Positions 32,896 through 45,771 of a DNA stretch of 64,000 bases are shown in pieces. This stretch comes from Saccharomyces paradoxus (taxonomy: Eukaryota; Ascomycota; Saccharomycetes; Saccharomycetales; Saccharomycetaceae), in the NCBI RefSeq assembly GCF_002079055.1, contig NC_047491.1:496001-560000 (forward strand), read 5' to 3'. How positions within the stretch are numbered: the stretch's first letter is position 1; each line of letters starts with the position of its first letter. The translations under genes were made by a program, and so were the position numbers. Below the pieces are notes generated by a model. That model was not told where the DNA came from and did no database searches. It was given only the letters and a program-made list of their open reading frames with translations.

Positions 32896-33630
32896 TTACT
32901 GTAGAGCATGTTGGAAATATTCAGGATCTTCTTCTATAGATTCCTTAATAATATCCAAACCTCCTTGGAATTCCCCGTTGATATATAACTGAGGGAAAGT
33001 AGGCCAATCAGAAAACTTCTTCAGGCTTTGTCTAACGTTATCATCTCTTAATATATCAAAAAATCCAAACCTTATTTGATGTTCTCTGAGAATACCTACT
33101 AACTGTCTAGAGAATCCGCACTTGGGTTCTGATGGACTTCCCTTCATGAACAGCATCACAGGCGCAGCTTGCACTAGCTTCACCAGCCTTGCGTTTATTT
33201 CTTCTTCGGTTTCAACCTCTTCATCATCGGAACACCCACTGTTTTCCTCATCTGAAGCAGATGTAGGACCCTTAGCATTGCTCCCTAGTGAGGCAGAACC
33301 ACTCGAGAGAGCTTCTAAGCTTCTCACAAACTCCTTCGGATCTGCGCCTGAAATCTCTTTCACGATAGTGCCATTTTGAATGAAGACGAAGTATGGTACG
33401 GCTGCAATTTCAAAAAGGTCTGATATTTCTGGATGTTTGTCAGCATCTATTGATAAAAATCGGACATCCTCTTGGTTAACTTCTTCACTGACAGCTTCAA
33501 GCACCTGGCTCATACTTTTGCAAGGATCGGCCCATTGAGCTTGAAAATACAAAACGATGAGTTTATTAGCAGCACTTGTAGTGGTAAGTTGCGTAAATTG
33601 GTCCTGGCTTGTTATTTCAACTACAGCCAT
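32896..33630 (-). CDS. GRX4: Monothiol glutaredoxin Grx4
   Basis: Grx4 binds a bridging [2Fe-2S] cluster with glutathione and controls the iron regulator Aft1 and intracellular iron delivery, redundantly with Grx3. The 244 residues match the family. An N-terminal thioredoxin-like domain (about 1-110, with a WADPC motif) and an acidic Ser-rich linker (about 120-145) precede the glutaredoxin domain with the CGFS active site (Cys near 171) and the [16 protein letters not shown] glutathione-binding stretch. The start is the only sensible ATG. Confidence 0.98.
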   Translation of the reverse strand: MAVVEITSQDQFTQLTTTSAANKLIVLYFQAQWADPCKSMSQVLEAVSEEVNQEDVRFLSIDADKHPEISDLFEIAAVPYFVFIQNGTIVKEISGADPKEFVRSLEALSSGSASLGSNAKGPTSASDEENSGCSDDEEVETEEEINARLVKLVQAAPVMLFMKGSPSEPKCGFSRQLVGILREHQIRFGFFDILRDDNVRQSLKKFSDWPTFPQLYINGEFQGGLDIIKESIEEDPEYFQHALQ

Positions 33631-33926
33631 ATTTCTTGGAGAAAGAGCGCAGAAATTCAGCTATATGTAAATGGAAAAATAAAATAAGCTCAGAACCCAA
33701 AAACAACAATAATTTTACCGGGAAAACCAATTAACGTCCTTGATAGTAACGGATTAAAAGGTAATTCAACTGGTACAGTCTTGATATGCTACTTAAGCTA
33801 AATATTAACCAATCTCCAGATATGGTAACTTTTTCCAGGTCATCTGTGAACGTCGCGAGGCTCCACCAATCAAAGCGCGCGCTCTTACTAAAAATTCACG
33901 AATCAAATGCTTATTGGCCAAAATAC

Positions 33927-36171
<2,245 letters not shown>

Positions 36172-39100
36172 ATGGATTATCAGTGCAGAACGTGTAGCCA
36201 AGCTTTAAATGCTGAGCAAATGATGAAGCATCTCTCAACGACGAGACATAAAACAGTACTTGATGCTTCTAATGATGAAGAGATTTGCTGTGAGGAATGC
36301 CAAGATAAAAATATACATCAACTTCAAATCATTAGATTTGGAGGTGAAGATATGATTTTGCTTTGTAATTCGTGCTTCCGAAAAGAATATTCAGAAACGG
36401 AGCGTCCATCAACCAGCTATTCATTACAAAACGGCTCCATATTGAAATTTTGGGAAAAGTATGTGAAAGTCAGGGAATGTTGTTGTGATGACTGTGGGGA
36501 AGAGTCGAATTTGAATGTATATAGGAATGGAGAAGTACTCTGTGACAAATGCTTGCAGAAGTCGAACAAAGCTAAAGACTTTGTCTCTGAAAAAAGTGGA
36601 AGATTCTTATACATCTACCTGGGACTAAACGAAACACCAAATAGCACTAGAAAGCCTAGAAAAAAGGGCGGCAGAAGGGTCGGTAGAGGAAAGAAGGGTA
36701 AGGAGGGTGGGAAGACTAAGAAGGAGAAAAAGGAAACTTTCGAGGCCAAAATAAGCAGGATCGCTTATGAAGTTAAGAAAGAGAATAGTACTATTCAAAG
36801 CTCTAGCAACTTAAGTCTAAGAAATTTTAAAGGGTTCAAAGCAGTGGAAAGCGATCCAGAAATTGCTGCAAAAGTAAGCAAATCGGAGACTAGTAGGAAT
36901 AATCTTAGCTTGTCAAAGGGAAACAAAGGGAAAGGAAATAAGATAAATAACAAAAAAAATAGTGGAAATGGGGTAGGGAAGGAGAAGGAGAACAAAACAA
37001 ACACTAGAAATAATAGCCGTAATACGAAACATATACCAGAGGCCAGAAAAAAAGCCAGTGGTCGCGCTACAACAAACTCTGACGTAAAAAGCAAAACCAA
37101 ATCGGTCGATAAACGTCAATTACCGCAACCAAAAGTTTCGAATGGAAGCGGGTTAGGTACCAGTAGTGCTACTACTTTGAAAAAGGGTAAAAAAGAATAT
37201 GCAGACCAAAAGACTAACAGCAATAATAAAACGAGTAATAAGAATGCACGAGAAGCCAGACCAAATTCAACTAGCAGAAAGAGTGCACTTAGCAAGAAAC
37301 CAAATAATCAGGTGGATAAGAAAACCAGTAAATGGACAATCGGCTCTGATGCAGAATCTTCCAGAGAACCTAGTGTTAGCCCAAATGAGAACGCAACTCC
37401 AACTGCTAAAACGCGAAACCAGAAGAAGAAAGCTAACAAACCAGCGCTGAAGGAAAAATCATTACCTGCAATAATATCAAAAAAATCAGAGACAAGTTTA
37501 CATCAAGGTAAAAATGTCGAAAAAACCAAGGATGGGAAACTTATTTATGAAGAGGGTGAACCACTAACCAAATATAATGCCTTCAAGCCGACCTTATCAT
37601 ACCCCGATTTGAACGCATACCTAAATGATTACTCGTTCGCTCTATTCTTGGAACAGAAGTTAGAGAACGATTTTATTCAAAACTTCAACATACTATGGCC
37701 CCGCAATGAAAAAGATACAGCATTTATAATCAATGTTGACAAAAACAATAATCCCGAACTCGAAAAATTACTGCCTGCAAATTTGCTTGCGCTCGGTAGA
37801 CCAGCGTTTAATGAAAGGCAACCTTTTTTCTTTTGCACCCAGGATGAACAGCAAATTTGGTATATTTTCATCAAAGAACTTTCTATCCAAAGGGGTAAAT
37901 ACGTTTTATTGGTGGAACTATTTTCGTGGAATAATTTGAGTTTGCCAACGAAAAACGGCTCATCTCAATTTAAGCTATTGCCAACTTCTGCGCAGACGAG
38001 TAGAATTTTATTTGCCATGACGCGTATCACAAACCCAAAATTTATTGATCTATTGCTGGGTCAGAAGCCTATTAAAGAGATATATTTCGATAATAGGTTA
38101 AAGTTTTCCAGTGGTAAGCTAAATAGATCTCAGAAGACTGCAGTGGAACATGTTTTAAACAATAGCATTACGATTCTACAAGGCCCACCTGGCACAGGTA
38201 AGACATCAACCATAGAAGAGATAATCATCCAAGTGATTGAAAGATTCCATGCATTCCCAATATTGTGTGTTGCCGCATCCAATATTGCTATTGATAACAT
38301 TGCCGAGAAGATTATGGAAAATAGACCGCAGATAAAGATCTTAAGAATTTTGTCGAAGAAAAAGGAACATCAATACAGTGACGATCACCCACTGGGCGAA
38401 ATTTGTCTCCACAATATTGTATATAAGAATCTTTCCCCAGACATGCAAGTTGTGGCGAACAGAACCCGTAGGGGCGAAATGATCTCCAAATCGGAGGACA
38501 CGAAGTTTTACAAAGAAAAAAATCGTATCACCAACAAGGTCGTATCTCAATCGCAAATCATTTTCACAACTAACATCGCTGCAGGTGGTCGTGAACTAAA
38601 GGTTATTAAAGAATGCCCTGTGGTAATAATGGATGAAGCCACACAGTCTTCAGAAGCTTCAACCTTAGTCCCACTTTCTTTACCAGGTATAAGAAACTTC
38701 GTCTTTGTTGGTGACGAAAAGCAATTATCAAGTTTCAGCAATATCCCTCAACTGGAAACCTCGTTATTCGAAAGAGTCTTGTCTAATGGCACATACAAGA
38801 ACCCACTAATGCTGGATACGCAGTACAGAATGCACCCAAAAATTAGTGAATTCCCCATCAAGAAAATCTATAATGGTGAATTGAAGGACGGTGTGACCGA
38901 GGAACAAAAGGCATGGCTTGGCGTGCAACATCCGTTGTTTTTTTACCAGTGCGATTTGGGACCCGAGAGCAGAGTGAGAAGCACGCAAAGGGACATAGTC
39001 GGGTTTACGTACGAAAACAAACACGAATGTGCAGAGATCGTCAAGATTATCCAAATACTAATGTTAGACAAGAAAGTGCCGCTGGAAGAAATTGGTGTCA

Positions 39101-39540
39101 TAACGCCCTATTCTGCACAGCGTGATCTGCTGTCTGACATCTTGACCAAAAACGTAATTATTAACCCCAAACAGATTTCTATGCAACAAGAATATGATGA
39201 AATCGAGCTATTTAACGCGGCTGGGTCCCAAGGAGCCGCCAGTAGTCTGCAAAACAATGTGATTAACATCATTAATGGCCTACACGTCGCGACCGTAGAC
39301 TCCTTTCAAGGCCACGAAAAATCTTTCATCATATTTTCATGTGTCAGAAATAACACCGAAAACAAAATCGGCTTTTTACGCGACAAGAGAAGGTTAAACG
39401 TGGCATTGACAAGAGCCAAGCACGGACTAATTGTGGTGGGTAACAAGAATGTCTTAAGAAAAGGAGACCCACTATGGAAGGACTACATTACCTACCTCGA
39501 GGAACAAGACGCCATATTCACTGATCTCACAGCTTACTAG
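36172..39540 (+). CDS. ECM32: Upf1-like SF1 helicase Ecm32 (Mtt1/Hcs1)
   Basis: Ecm32 is a 5'-3' superfamily 1 helicase that associates with translation termination factors. The 1,122 residues agree with the family. The N-terminal ~130 residues have a Cys/His-rich region (CRTCSQ, CCEECQDK, CDDCGEE, CDKCLQK) that looks like zinc ribbons and recalls the CH domain of Upf1. A long Lys/Ser/Asn-rich disordered stretch (about 155-430) follows. The helicase core starts near residue 640, with Walker A GPPGTGKTST at about 671 and Walker B DEATQSSEA, and motifs V/VI (SFQGHEK, NVALTRAK) near the end. Confidence 0.97.
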   Translation: MDYQCRTCSQALNAEQMMKHLSTTRHKTVLDASNDEEICCEECQDKNIHQLQIIRFGGEDMILLCNSCFRKEYSETERPSTSYSLQNGSILKFWEKYVKVRECCCDDCGEESNLNVYRNGEVLCDKCLQKSNKAKDFVSEKSGRFLYIYLGLNETPNSTRKPRKKGGRRVGRGKKGKEGGKTKKEKKETFEAKISRIAYEVKKENSTIQSSSNLSLRNFKGFKAVESDPEIAAKVSKSETSRNNLSLSKGNKGKGNKINNKKNSGNGVGKEKENKTNTRNNSRNTKHIPEARKKASGRATTNSDVKSKTKSVDKRQLPQPKVSNGSGLGTSSATTLKKGKKEYADQKTNSNNKTSNKNAREARPNSTSRKSALSKKPNNQVDKKTSKWTIGSDAESSREPSVSPNENATPTAKTRNQKKKANKPALKEKSLPAIISKKSETSLHQGKNVEKTKDGKLIYEEGEPLTKYNAFKPTLSYPDLNAYLNDYSFALFLEQKLENDFIQNFNILWPRNEKDTAFIINVDKNNNPELEKLLPANLLALGRPAFNERQPFFFCTQDEQQIWYIFIKELSIQRGKYVLLVELFSWNNLSLPTKNGSSQFKLLPTSAQTSRILFAMTRITNPKFIDLLLGQKPIKEIYFDNRLKFSSGKLNRSQKTAVEHVLNNSITILQGPPGTGKTSTIEEIIIQVIERFHAFPILCVAASNIAIDNIAEKIMENRPQIKILRILSKKKEHQYSDDHPLGEICLHNIVYKNLSPDMQVVANRTRRGEMISKSEDTKFYKEKNRITNKVVSQSQIIFTTNIAAGGRELKVIKECPVVIMDEATQSSEASTLVPLSLPGIRNFVFVGDEKQLSSFSNIPQLETSLFERVLSNGTYKNPLMLDTQYRMHPKISEFPIKKIYNGELKDGVTEEQKAWLGVQHPLFFYQCDLGPESRVRSTQRDIVGFTYENKHECAEIVKIIQILMLDKKVPLEEIGVITPYSAQRDLLSDILTKNVIINPKQISMQQEYDEIELFNAAGSQGAASSLQNNVINIINGLHVATVDSFQGHEKSFIIFSCVRNNTENKIGFLRDKRRLNVALTRAKHGLIVVGNKNVLRKGDPLWKDYITYLEEQDAIFTDLTAY

Positions 39541-40102
39541 CCGGGTAGGCGGGAGCACATAATCGAAAATGACCAGAAAAAAAATCCGCTGTTTATGTAT
39601 TGATTGCGCAAGACGGAGATAAATAGATATAGATAGATAATAGACAGTTATTAGAATAGAAAATCGGTAGATCGAAAACACAAGGGAAAAAAGGGGGGGC
39701 AGCGTAGCCACGTGACGGGCTTCCTGTTTGGAAACTGGAGGGAAGATTTGCGGAAGCTACTTCATTCCGGCCTTGAGTCAAAAGAGGAAGCTCGGTGGCA
39801 AATAGCTTCCTCTTTGCGGGTGGGGCGCGGGGAGAGGAGGCAAAAAGTAAAGAAAAGCAAAAAATAAAAAAAAAACAAAAAAACAGGGGTAAGAGAAAAA
39901 GACACGCTTTTCCACGCGCAGCAAAAAGGAAAAAAGGAAAAGGAAACTCTTTATTATTGGACCTTAAACCTGAAAACGAGACGAACCGTAACATAAAACC
40001 GTGTGGTTTCTGCAAAAATAACTTAGTTTTTCCTACTTTTCAAAATTGAGAGCGCAAGCAAGTGAGAAAAAAAAGCAAGTTAAAGATAAACCAAAGATAA
40101 AT
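39541..40102. other. ECM32-BMH1 intergenic region and BMH1 promoter
   Basis: This 0.56-kb region is unusually purine-rich, with a run of seven G near 39693. A CACGTG E-box at 39709-39714 in the context GCCACGTGAC suits Cbf1 or a related bHLH factor. A GC-rich block with GTGGGGCG lies near 39821, followed by long A-rich tracts. Frames on both strands are composition artefacts. Confidence 0.65.
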
Positions 40103-40903
40103 ATGTCAACCAGTCGTGAAGATTCTGTGTACTTGGCCAAGCTGGCCGAACAGGCCGAACGTTATGAAGAAATGGTCGAAAATATGAAGACCGTTGCCTC
40201 TTCTGGCCAAGAGTTGTCCGTCGAAGAGCGTAATTTATTGTCTGTTGCTTACAAGAATGTCATCGGTGCTCGTCGTGCTTCTTGGAGAATTGTTTCTTCT
40301 ATCGAGCAGAAGGAGGAGTCTAAGGAGAAGTCCGAACACCAGGTTGAGTTGATTCGTTCATACCGTTCGAAGATTGAGACCGAACTAACCAAGATCTCCG
40401 ACGACATTTTGTCCGTACTAGACTCCCACTTGATTCCATCGGCCACCACTGGCGAATCCAAGGTCTTCTACTACAAGATGAAGGGTGATTATCACCGTTA
40501 TTTGGCTGAATTTTCGAGTGGCGATGCTAGGGAAAAGGCAACAAACGCCTCTTTGGAAGCATACAAGACCGCTTCTGAGATTGCCACCACGGAGTTACCC
40601 CCAACTCACCCAATCCGTCTAGGTTTGGCCCTAAATTTCTCTGTCTTCTACTACGAAATTCAAAACTCTCCAGACAAGGCCTGCCATTTGGCCAAGCAAG
40701 CTTTCGACGACGCTATTGCTGAGTTGGACACTCTATCCGAAGAATCATACAAAGATAGCACACTTATCATGCAACTGCTAAGGGACAATCTAACTTTGTG
40801 GACTTCAGACATGTCCGAGTCCGGTCAAGCTGAAGACCAACAACAACAGCAACATCAACAGCAGCAGCCACCTGCTGCCGCCGAAGGTGAAGCACCAAAG
40901 TAA
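40103..40903 (+). CDS. BMH1: 14-3-3 protein Bmh1
   Basis: Bmh1 is the major yeast 14-3-3 protein, a dimeric phosphoserine/phosphothreonine reader acting in Ras/MAPK, TOR, carbon and damage signalling. The in-frame extension from 40046 has no ATG; the ATG at 40103 gives 266 residues. The nine-helix core is typical, with the signatures [20 protein letters not shown] and [19 protein letters not shown]. The C-terminal tail is a Gln/His-rich run; the glutamine tract appears about one residue shorter than in S. cerevisiae as I recall it. Codon bias is strong, as for a highly expressed gene. Confidence 0.98.
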   Translation: MSTSREDSVYLAKLAEQAERYEEMVENMKTVASSGQELSVEERNLLSVAYKNVIGARRASWRIVSSIEQKEESKEKSEHQVELIRSYRSKIETELTKISDDILSVLDSHLIPSATTGESKVFYYKMKGDYHRYLAEFSSGDAREKATNASLEAYKTASEIATTELPPTHPIRLGLALNFSVFYYEIQNSPDKACHLAKQAFDDAIAELDTLSEESYKDSTLIMQLLRDNLTLWTSDMSESGQAEDQQQQQHQQQQPPAAAEGEAPK

Positions 40904-41304
40904 GTATTCCGATAAATCTAAAGAAAAATTACTAAAAAAAGGAAAAAAAAAAGAACGGGGGTGTAATAATTTGTAGTACATTATTGCAATTATATATCTA
41001 TATCTATATATGTATATAACATTAACATGCGCACGTACGCACACAATCGCGTGGGTATGTGTCTGTATGTGTTACATGAATTATATTGTTTTGACGTGTA
41101 TATTTATTTATCTCTCTTCTGATTCCTCCACCCCTTCTTCGCTTGCCCGGGTAAATGTCGCATCATGATTCCCGACAATAATCCCCTCTGATATTGCGAG
41201 AAGCAAATTCAGCTTCTTAACGGCAAGAACTTTTTACACTTGTCACACCTGCAACTTCACAAGGGTTGTATACAGCAACAAGAAAGGAAACCACATTTGT
41301 ACCA
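40904..41304. other. BMH1-PDA1 intergenic region with Reb1-type site
   Basis: A 0.4-kb spacer. CGGGTAA at 41148-41154 is a perfect Reb1 core about 150 bp before the PDA1 start, a usual distance for a general regulatory factor. A short imperfect TATATCTA repeat lies near 40991-41020. Confidence 0.6.
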
Positions 41305-42567
41305 ATGCTTGCTGCTTCATTCAAACGCCAACCATCGCAATTGGTCCGTGGGCTAGGAAGTGTTCTTCACACCTCCACCAGGATAGGCCATGTTCGTACT
41401 ATGGCAACTTTAAAAACAACCGATAAGAAGGCCCCTGAGGACATCGAGGGTTCAGACACGGTGCAAATTGAATTGCCCGAATCTTCCTTTGAATCGTATA
41501 TGCTGGACCCACCAGACTTGTCTTATGAAACTTCCAAGGCAACCTTGTTACAAATGTATAAAGATATGGTCATCATCAGAAGAATGGAAATGGCTTGTGA
41601 TGCCTTGTACAAGGCCAAGAAAATCAGAGGTTTTTGCCATCTATCTGTTGGTCAAGAGGCTATTGCTGTCGGTATCGAGAATGCCATCACAAAATTGGAT
41701 TCCATCATCACATCTTACAGATGTCACGGTTTCACTTTCATGAGAGGTGCCTCAGTGAAAGCTGTTTTGGCTGAATTGATGGGTAGGAGGGCCGGTGTCT
41801 CCTATGGTAAGGGTGGTTCCATGCATCTTTACGCTCCGGGCTTCTATGGTGGTAATGGTATTGTGGGTGCCCAAGTTCCTTTAGGTGCAGGTTTAGCTTT
41901 TGCTCACCAATACAAGAACGAAGACGCGTGCTCTTTCACTTTATATGGTGATGGTGCCTCCAACCAGGGTCAAGTCTTTGAATCTTTCAACATGGCAAAA
42001 TTATGGAATTTGCCAGTTGTGTTTTGCTGTGAGAACAACAAGTACGGTATGGGTACCGCTGCTTCAAGATCCTCCGCGATGACTGAGTACTTCAAGCGTG
42101 GTCAATATATTCCAGGTTTAAAGGTTAACGGTATGGATATTCTAGCTGTCTACCAAGCATCTAAATTTGCTAAGGACTGGTGTTTATCTGGTAAAGGCCC
42201 TCTTGTTCTAGAATATGAAACCTATAGATACGGTGGTCATTCTATGTCTGATCCTGGTACCACATACAGAACTAGAGACGAAATTCAGCACATGAGATCC
42301 AAAAACGATCCAATTGCTGGTCTCAAGATGCATTTGATCGATTTGGGAATTGCCACTGAAGCTGAAGTCAAGGCTTACGACAAGTCCGCCAGAAAATACG
42401 TCGACGAACAAGTTGAATTAGCTGATGCTGCTCCTCCTCCAGAAGCTAAATTATCCATCTTGTTTGAAGATGTCTACGTGAAAGGTACAGAAACTCCAAC
42501 TCTAAGAGGTAGAATTCCTGAAGACACTTGGGACTTCAAAAAGCAAGGTTTTGCCTCCAGAGATTAA
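41305..42567 (+). CDS. PDA1: Pyruvate dehydrogenase E1 alpha subunit Pda1
   Basis: Pda1 is the E1 alpha subunit of the mitochondrial pyruvate dehydrogenase complex and decarboxylates pyruvate with thiamine diphosphate. The ATG at 41305 gives 420 residues, the family length. The first ~33 residues form a basic, acid-free mitochondrial presequence. The thiamine diphosphate motif starts GDGASNQGQ, and the regulatory phosphorylation loop RYGGHSMSDPGTTYR carries the Ser inactivated by Pkp1/Pkp2 in S. cerevisiae. Codon bias is strong. Confidence 0.98.
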   Translation: MLAASFKRQPSQLVRGLGSVLHTSTRIGHVRTMATLKTTDKKAPEDIEGSDTVQIELPESSFESYMLDPPDLSYETSKATLLQMYKDMVIIRRMEMACDALYKAKKIRGFCHLSVGQEAIAVGIENAITKLDSIITSYRCHGFTFMRGASVKAVLAELMGRRAGVSYGKGGSMHLYAPGFYGGNGIVGAQVPLGAGLAFAHQYKNEDACSFTLYGDGASNQGQVFESFNMAKLWNLPVVFCCENNKYGMGTAASRSSAMTEYFKRGQYIPGLKVNGMDILAVYQASKFAKDWCLSGKGPLVLEYETYRYGGHSMSDPGTTYRTRDEIQHMRSKNDPIAGLKMHLIDLGIATEAEVKAYDKSARKYVDEQVELADAAPPPEAKLSILFEDVYVKGTETPTLRGRIPEDTWDFKKQGFASRD

Positions 42568-42946
42568 TTAATTGGAAAGAAAAATAATAATCAAGTGGAA
42601 AAAAGAAAAAAAGGAAATAAAAACAATAATACTACGATCGCAGAATACTCTTTCCCAGAAACGCCATTTTTTATATCAAGAAATGTAAGTCAAGTATATT
42701 TTAACTGTATATCAACAATATAGCTCTCTTTTATGCCTCGCTGTTTTTCCTCGGGTTCTCCCCCCCCACATATTGTGAGGAAATACTGTTCTTAACTCAC
42801 CGAAAATAGCCGCCCAAGAACGACCTTTTGTATAAAGGGAAGGGAGGTTGACCAAAAAAATTGTGCTTGACTTCTTCAGCTTGCGTTTCACCTTTTTTTT
42901 ATTTCCTTTGATTTGCCATATCAACTAACCAAGCATTCGAACAACT
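42568..42946. other. PDA1-DMC1 intergenic region
   Basis: A 0.38-kb spacer containing the PDA1 3' end, a run of eight C near 42766, and the meiotic promoter of DMC1 with its URS1 element. Confidence 0.75.
42807..42814. promoter_or_regulatory. URS1 (Ume6-type) element of DMC1
   Basis: TAGCCGCC lies 133 bp before the DMC1 start codon. Ume6 binds this core to repress early meiotic genes in vegetative cells and, with Ime1, to activate them in meiosis. DMC1 is a classic member of that regulon. Confidence 0.8.
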
Positions 42947-44042
42947 ATGTCTGTTACAGGAACTGAAGTCGATAGTGATACAACAAAAAATATCCTTAGT
43001 GTGGATGAATTACAGAACTACGGTATCAATGCCTCAGATCTGCAAAAATTAAAATCAGGCGGGATATACACTGTCAACGTATGTTATAAAAACTTTTTAT
43101 AAAGGTGTGCTGTAAAGGTTCTTTCTTCTTTCTTTTTACTAACTATTAACTGGAAGCTGATTGCTACAGACCGTTTTATCAACAACAAGAAGACACTTAT
43201 GTAAAATCAAGGGATTGAGTGAAGTGAAAGTGGAGAAAATCAAAGAAGCTGCTGGTAAAATCATACAGGTGGGATTTATTCCCGCTACTGTGCAATTGGA
43301 CATAAGACAGCGTGTGTACTCATTATCAACTGGATCCAAGCAACTGGATTCTATTCTGGGTGGCGGAATAATGACAATGAGTATCACAGAAGTATTTGGT
43401 GAATTTAGGTGTGGTAAGACACAGATGTCCCATACTTTGTGTGTTACGACACAGCTTCCGAGGGAAATGGGCGGTGGTGAAGGCAAAGTGGCATATATTG
43501 ATACAGAAGGTACTTTCAGGCCCGAGAGGATTAAGCAAATTGCGGAAGGCTATGAACTGGATCCTGAATCATGTCTGGCAAATGTTTCATATGCTAGGGC
43601 CTTGAATAGTGAACATCAAATGGAACTCGTTGAGCAATTAGGTGAAGAGCTTAGTTCTGGAGATTATCGTCTTATTGTGGTAGATTCGATAATGGCAAAC
43701 TTTAGAGTAGACTATTGTGGTAGAGGTGAGCTAAGCGAAAGGCAACAAAAGCTTAATCAACATCTTTTCAAATTAAATAGATTGGCAGAGGAATTTAATG
43801 TCGCAGTATTTCTAACAAACCAAGTTCAGTCAGACCCAGGTGCTTCTGCATTATTTGCCTCTGCAGATGGTAGGAAACCGATTGGAGGGCACGTCTTGGC
43901 ACATGCGTCAGCAACAAGGATCCTGTTGAGAAAAGGACGTGGTGACGAAAGAGTTGCCAAGTTACAAGATTCTCCAGATATGCCTGAAAAAGAATGTGTT
44001 TATGTAATTGGTGAAAAAGGTATCACCGATTCAAGTGACTAG
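42947..44042 (+). CDS. DMC1: Meiotic recombinase Dmc1 (two exons)
   Basis: Dmc1 is the meiosis-specific RecA/Rad51-family strand-exchange protein. Exon 1 is 42947-43078 (44 codons) and exon 2 is 43170-44042; joined they encode 334 residues, the known length. The 91-bp intron has a consensus GTATGT donor, the branch site TACTAAC at 43137-43143 and a CAG acceptor ending at 43169. The protein has an N-terminal helix-hairpin-helix region, Walker A GEFRCGKT, and Walker B LIVVDS. The L1/L2 regions follow. Splicing keeps phase exactly at a codon boundary. A URS1 element upstream marks it as an early meiotic gene. Confidence 0.98.
43079..43169 (+). other. DMC1 spliceosomal intron
   Basis: GTATGT at the 5' end, TACTAAC at 43137-43143 and CAG at the 3' end, with 26 bases between the branch site and the acceptor. 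All three are canonical yeast signals. Confidence 0.95.
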
Positions 44043-44230
44043 TCTGTGTACTGTTTTTAATGAAGATGACATTGCTCGTTTATGAATTTTCTTTTTACTT
44101 TGTGTTATTAATGTTTTCGTATGATTATCCGTTTATGAATTCTAAAAAAGAAAAAGATAGACCCATTGTTGTCGTTAAGAAAAAAGGTTAAATTACTCTA
44201 TTGCATAAGTATATATAGAAAGAGCATTAT
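44043..44230. other. DMC1-ISC10 convergent spacer, possible replication origin
   Basis: An AT-rich 190-bp convergent spacer. It contains ATTAATGTTTT, a 10/11 match to the ARS consensus. From memory, the late origin ARS501 of S. cerevisiae lies close to here on chromosome V. Origin activity is inferred and cannot be shown from sequence. Confidence 0.3.
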
Positions 44231-45034
44231 CTAACGCCATATATTACTATCTAAAGTCCTCACAGATGATGTGTTTTCGAGATCAAAAGATTGAAGCTCC
44301 TCATCATCTTCCCCTATAAACAGTTCGTTTTCAGACCGCTTGTCCAGATATTTCAATGGACTAGTGTACGCAATTGAAGGGTACCTATAGAATAAAGTAC
44401 GCTCCTCTTTCAACTGAAAAAACCCCCGATAATCCTTTGATAAGAGATAATATAAAATATAATCCCGCTTTCTAACAAGACTTTTAAGTTCTTGATACTC
44501 TAATTCCCGTTCGAAAATCGGATATGTCCCGGCAATTTCGTCCGTTATTATAGCATTTAAAATAGCCTCGTAGTCATCGGGCTCAATTCTATTCTCGTAG
44601 TTGTACAGACGATAAAAGGGGCCACAGTCATAATTATGGTCGCACTCTTCGAGAATAAGATCGGAATCAGATTGTAAATGTATTATATTTTTTGGCGTTA
44701 CAGCAGCGGAGTTCTCAGGCCCTGATATTTTCTCTATAGATGGGGAATCCGGTATATAATCAAGGTTGATATCTGTCAATTCATTTGATTCTAGGGCAGT
44801 GAGAGCTTCAATTTTGTTAGACTTCTTAAAGTTTACCTGAACTGGGACTTGCTTTGCTATTTTTTTACCGTCTAGTTTTTTCCTATGATTGAAGTTCAAG
44901 TCACGAAGCCTTATATTATCAGGATCCTTGGATTTTGTAGAAACCTTTTCCTTTATCAAAAAACCACTTGACTTCTTCTGTAAAAAGTGATGAGTTTGAT
45001 TTTCATCTTGTTGCAATCTCTCATCGACATCCAT
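44231..45034 (-). CDS. ISC10: Meiosis-specific sporulation protein Isc10
   Basis: Isc10 is made during meiosis and is required for spore formation, where it relieves inhibition of the Smk1 MAP kinase pathway. The 267 residues match S. cerevisiae. The protein is hydrophilic and without a named domain: a basic Lys-rich N-terminal third (residues about 20-75), then an acidic, Tyr-rich region with DHNYDCGPFYRLYNYE and a C-terminal acidic Ser/Leu tail. It converges on DMC1, so two meiotic genes lie side by side. I found no URS1 core in its upstream 340 bp, which fits a middle rather than early class; that is inference. Confidence 0.94.
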   Translation of the reverse strand: MDVDERLQQDENQTHHFLQKKSSGFLIKEKVSTKSKDPDNIRLRDLNFNHRKKLDGKKIAKQVPVQVNFKKSNKIEALTALESNELTDINLDYIPDSPSIEKISGPENSAAVTPKNIIHLQSDSDLILEECDHNYDCGPFYRLYNYENRIEPDDYEAILNAIITDEIAGTYPIFERELEYQELKSLVRKRDYILYYLLSKDYRGFFQLKEERTLFYRYPSIAYTSPLKYLDKRSENELFIGEDDEELQSFDLENTSSVRTLDSNIWR

Positions 45035-45376
45035 TTTGTCACTATGCCTGATAGTCTATATTTCAAGAGTTGCCACAAGAAGTAGAAACCAAAAGGATAG
45101 TGTTTGACAATTGTGGAAAAAGCTTTCTTTATAACAACCAGTAACTGCAATTACACCTCTCGTGGTCTCTTTTCGAATATTTTGACTTTTTTTTCTATGA
45201 CTTCTTTGTGGCATCGTCCAGGTCAAGCCATACTGATTTCTTTGTAAAACAAGCGCAAAAATATGTAACCTTAGAAAAGAGAAAAACAAGTAACAGAAAA
45301 TACTTTCTCAGGCATTTATATGATACATCCATTTGACTGATCTAGCTATTTTCACACAGAAAACTACACTTAAAGG
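45035..45376. other. ISC10-SLO1 intergenic region
   Basis: A 0.34-kb spacer with the ISC10 promoter and SLO1 3' end. Short frames there show no coding character. Confidence 0.75.
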
Positions 45377-45634
45377 TTATTTTTCTAACACGTTACTGGA
45401 TTTCATCAAATTGCCAATGTAATCCTCCAGGTAATCATTTTCTCGCTTTAATTGCTCACATACTTCTTGCTGTTCTAAAGTTTTATTCCACAACAAATCT
45501 AAAGTATCTTTTAGAAGTTTGGTTTGGTGCATCATCCTCTCATTCTTTGTTTTTGTTTCCCTTTCGCTAATATTTGCTTCAGCAGGTGACTTGTTGTTCA
45601 TCGATGAATCAACGCTCATGCTTTCCGTTGACAT
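45377..45634 (-). CDS. SLO1: Small coiled-coil protein Slo1
   Basis: Slo1 is an 85-residue protein that binds the Arl3 GTPase and is thought to act at Golgi membranes like human SCOC. Residues 1-25 are Ser/Met/Asn-rich; residues about 30-78 make a single heptad-pattern coiled coil (NERMMHQTKLLKDTLDLLWN and onward) with leucines at a/d positions. Length and sequence match YER180C-A. It lies about 140 bp from the tRNA-Ile gene, both on the minus strand. Confidence 0.92.
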   Translation of the reverse strand: MSTESMSVDSSMNNKSPAEANISERETKTKNERMMHQTKLLKDTLDLLWNKTLEQQEVCEQLKRENDYLEDYIGNLMKSSNVLEK

Positions 45635-45771
45635 TGTCTTTTTTGTCGGCGTTCTCTTAGACTTGGTTCGATTAATAACTTTGTGATCTACAAACTAGTT
45701 CTTCAGATATTTGGCTGAGAAGTAAGAGCTTTATTTTTAAACTTTTTTCGGAACTTCCAAAGGAAAAAAAA

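Noticed and set aside
39795-40049. 84-codon frame before BMH1
   Set aside because: Purine-rich promoter DNA produces Lys/Arg/Glu-rich frames; no real start context.
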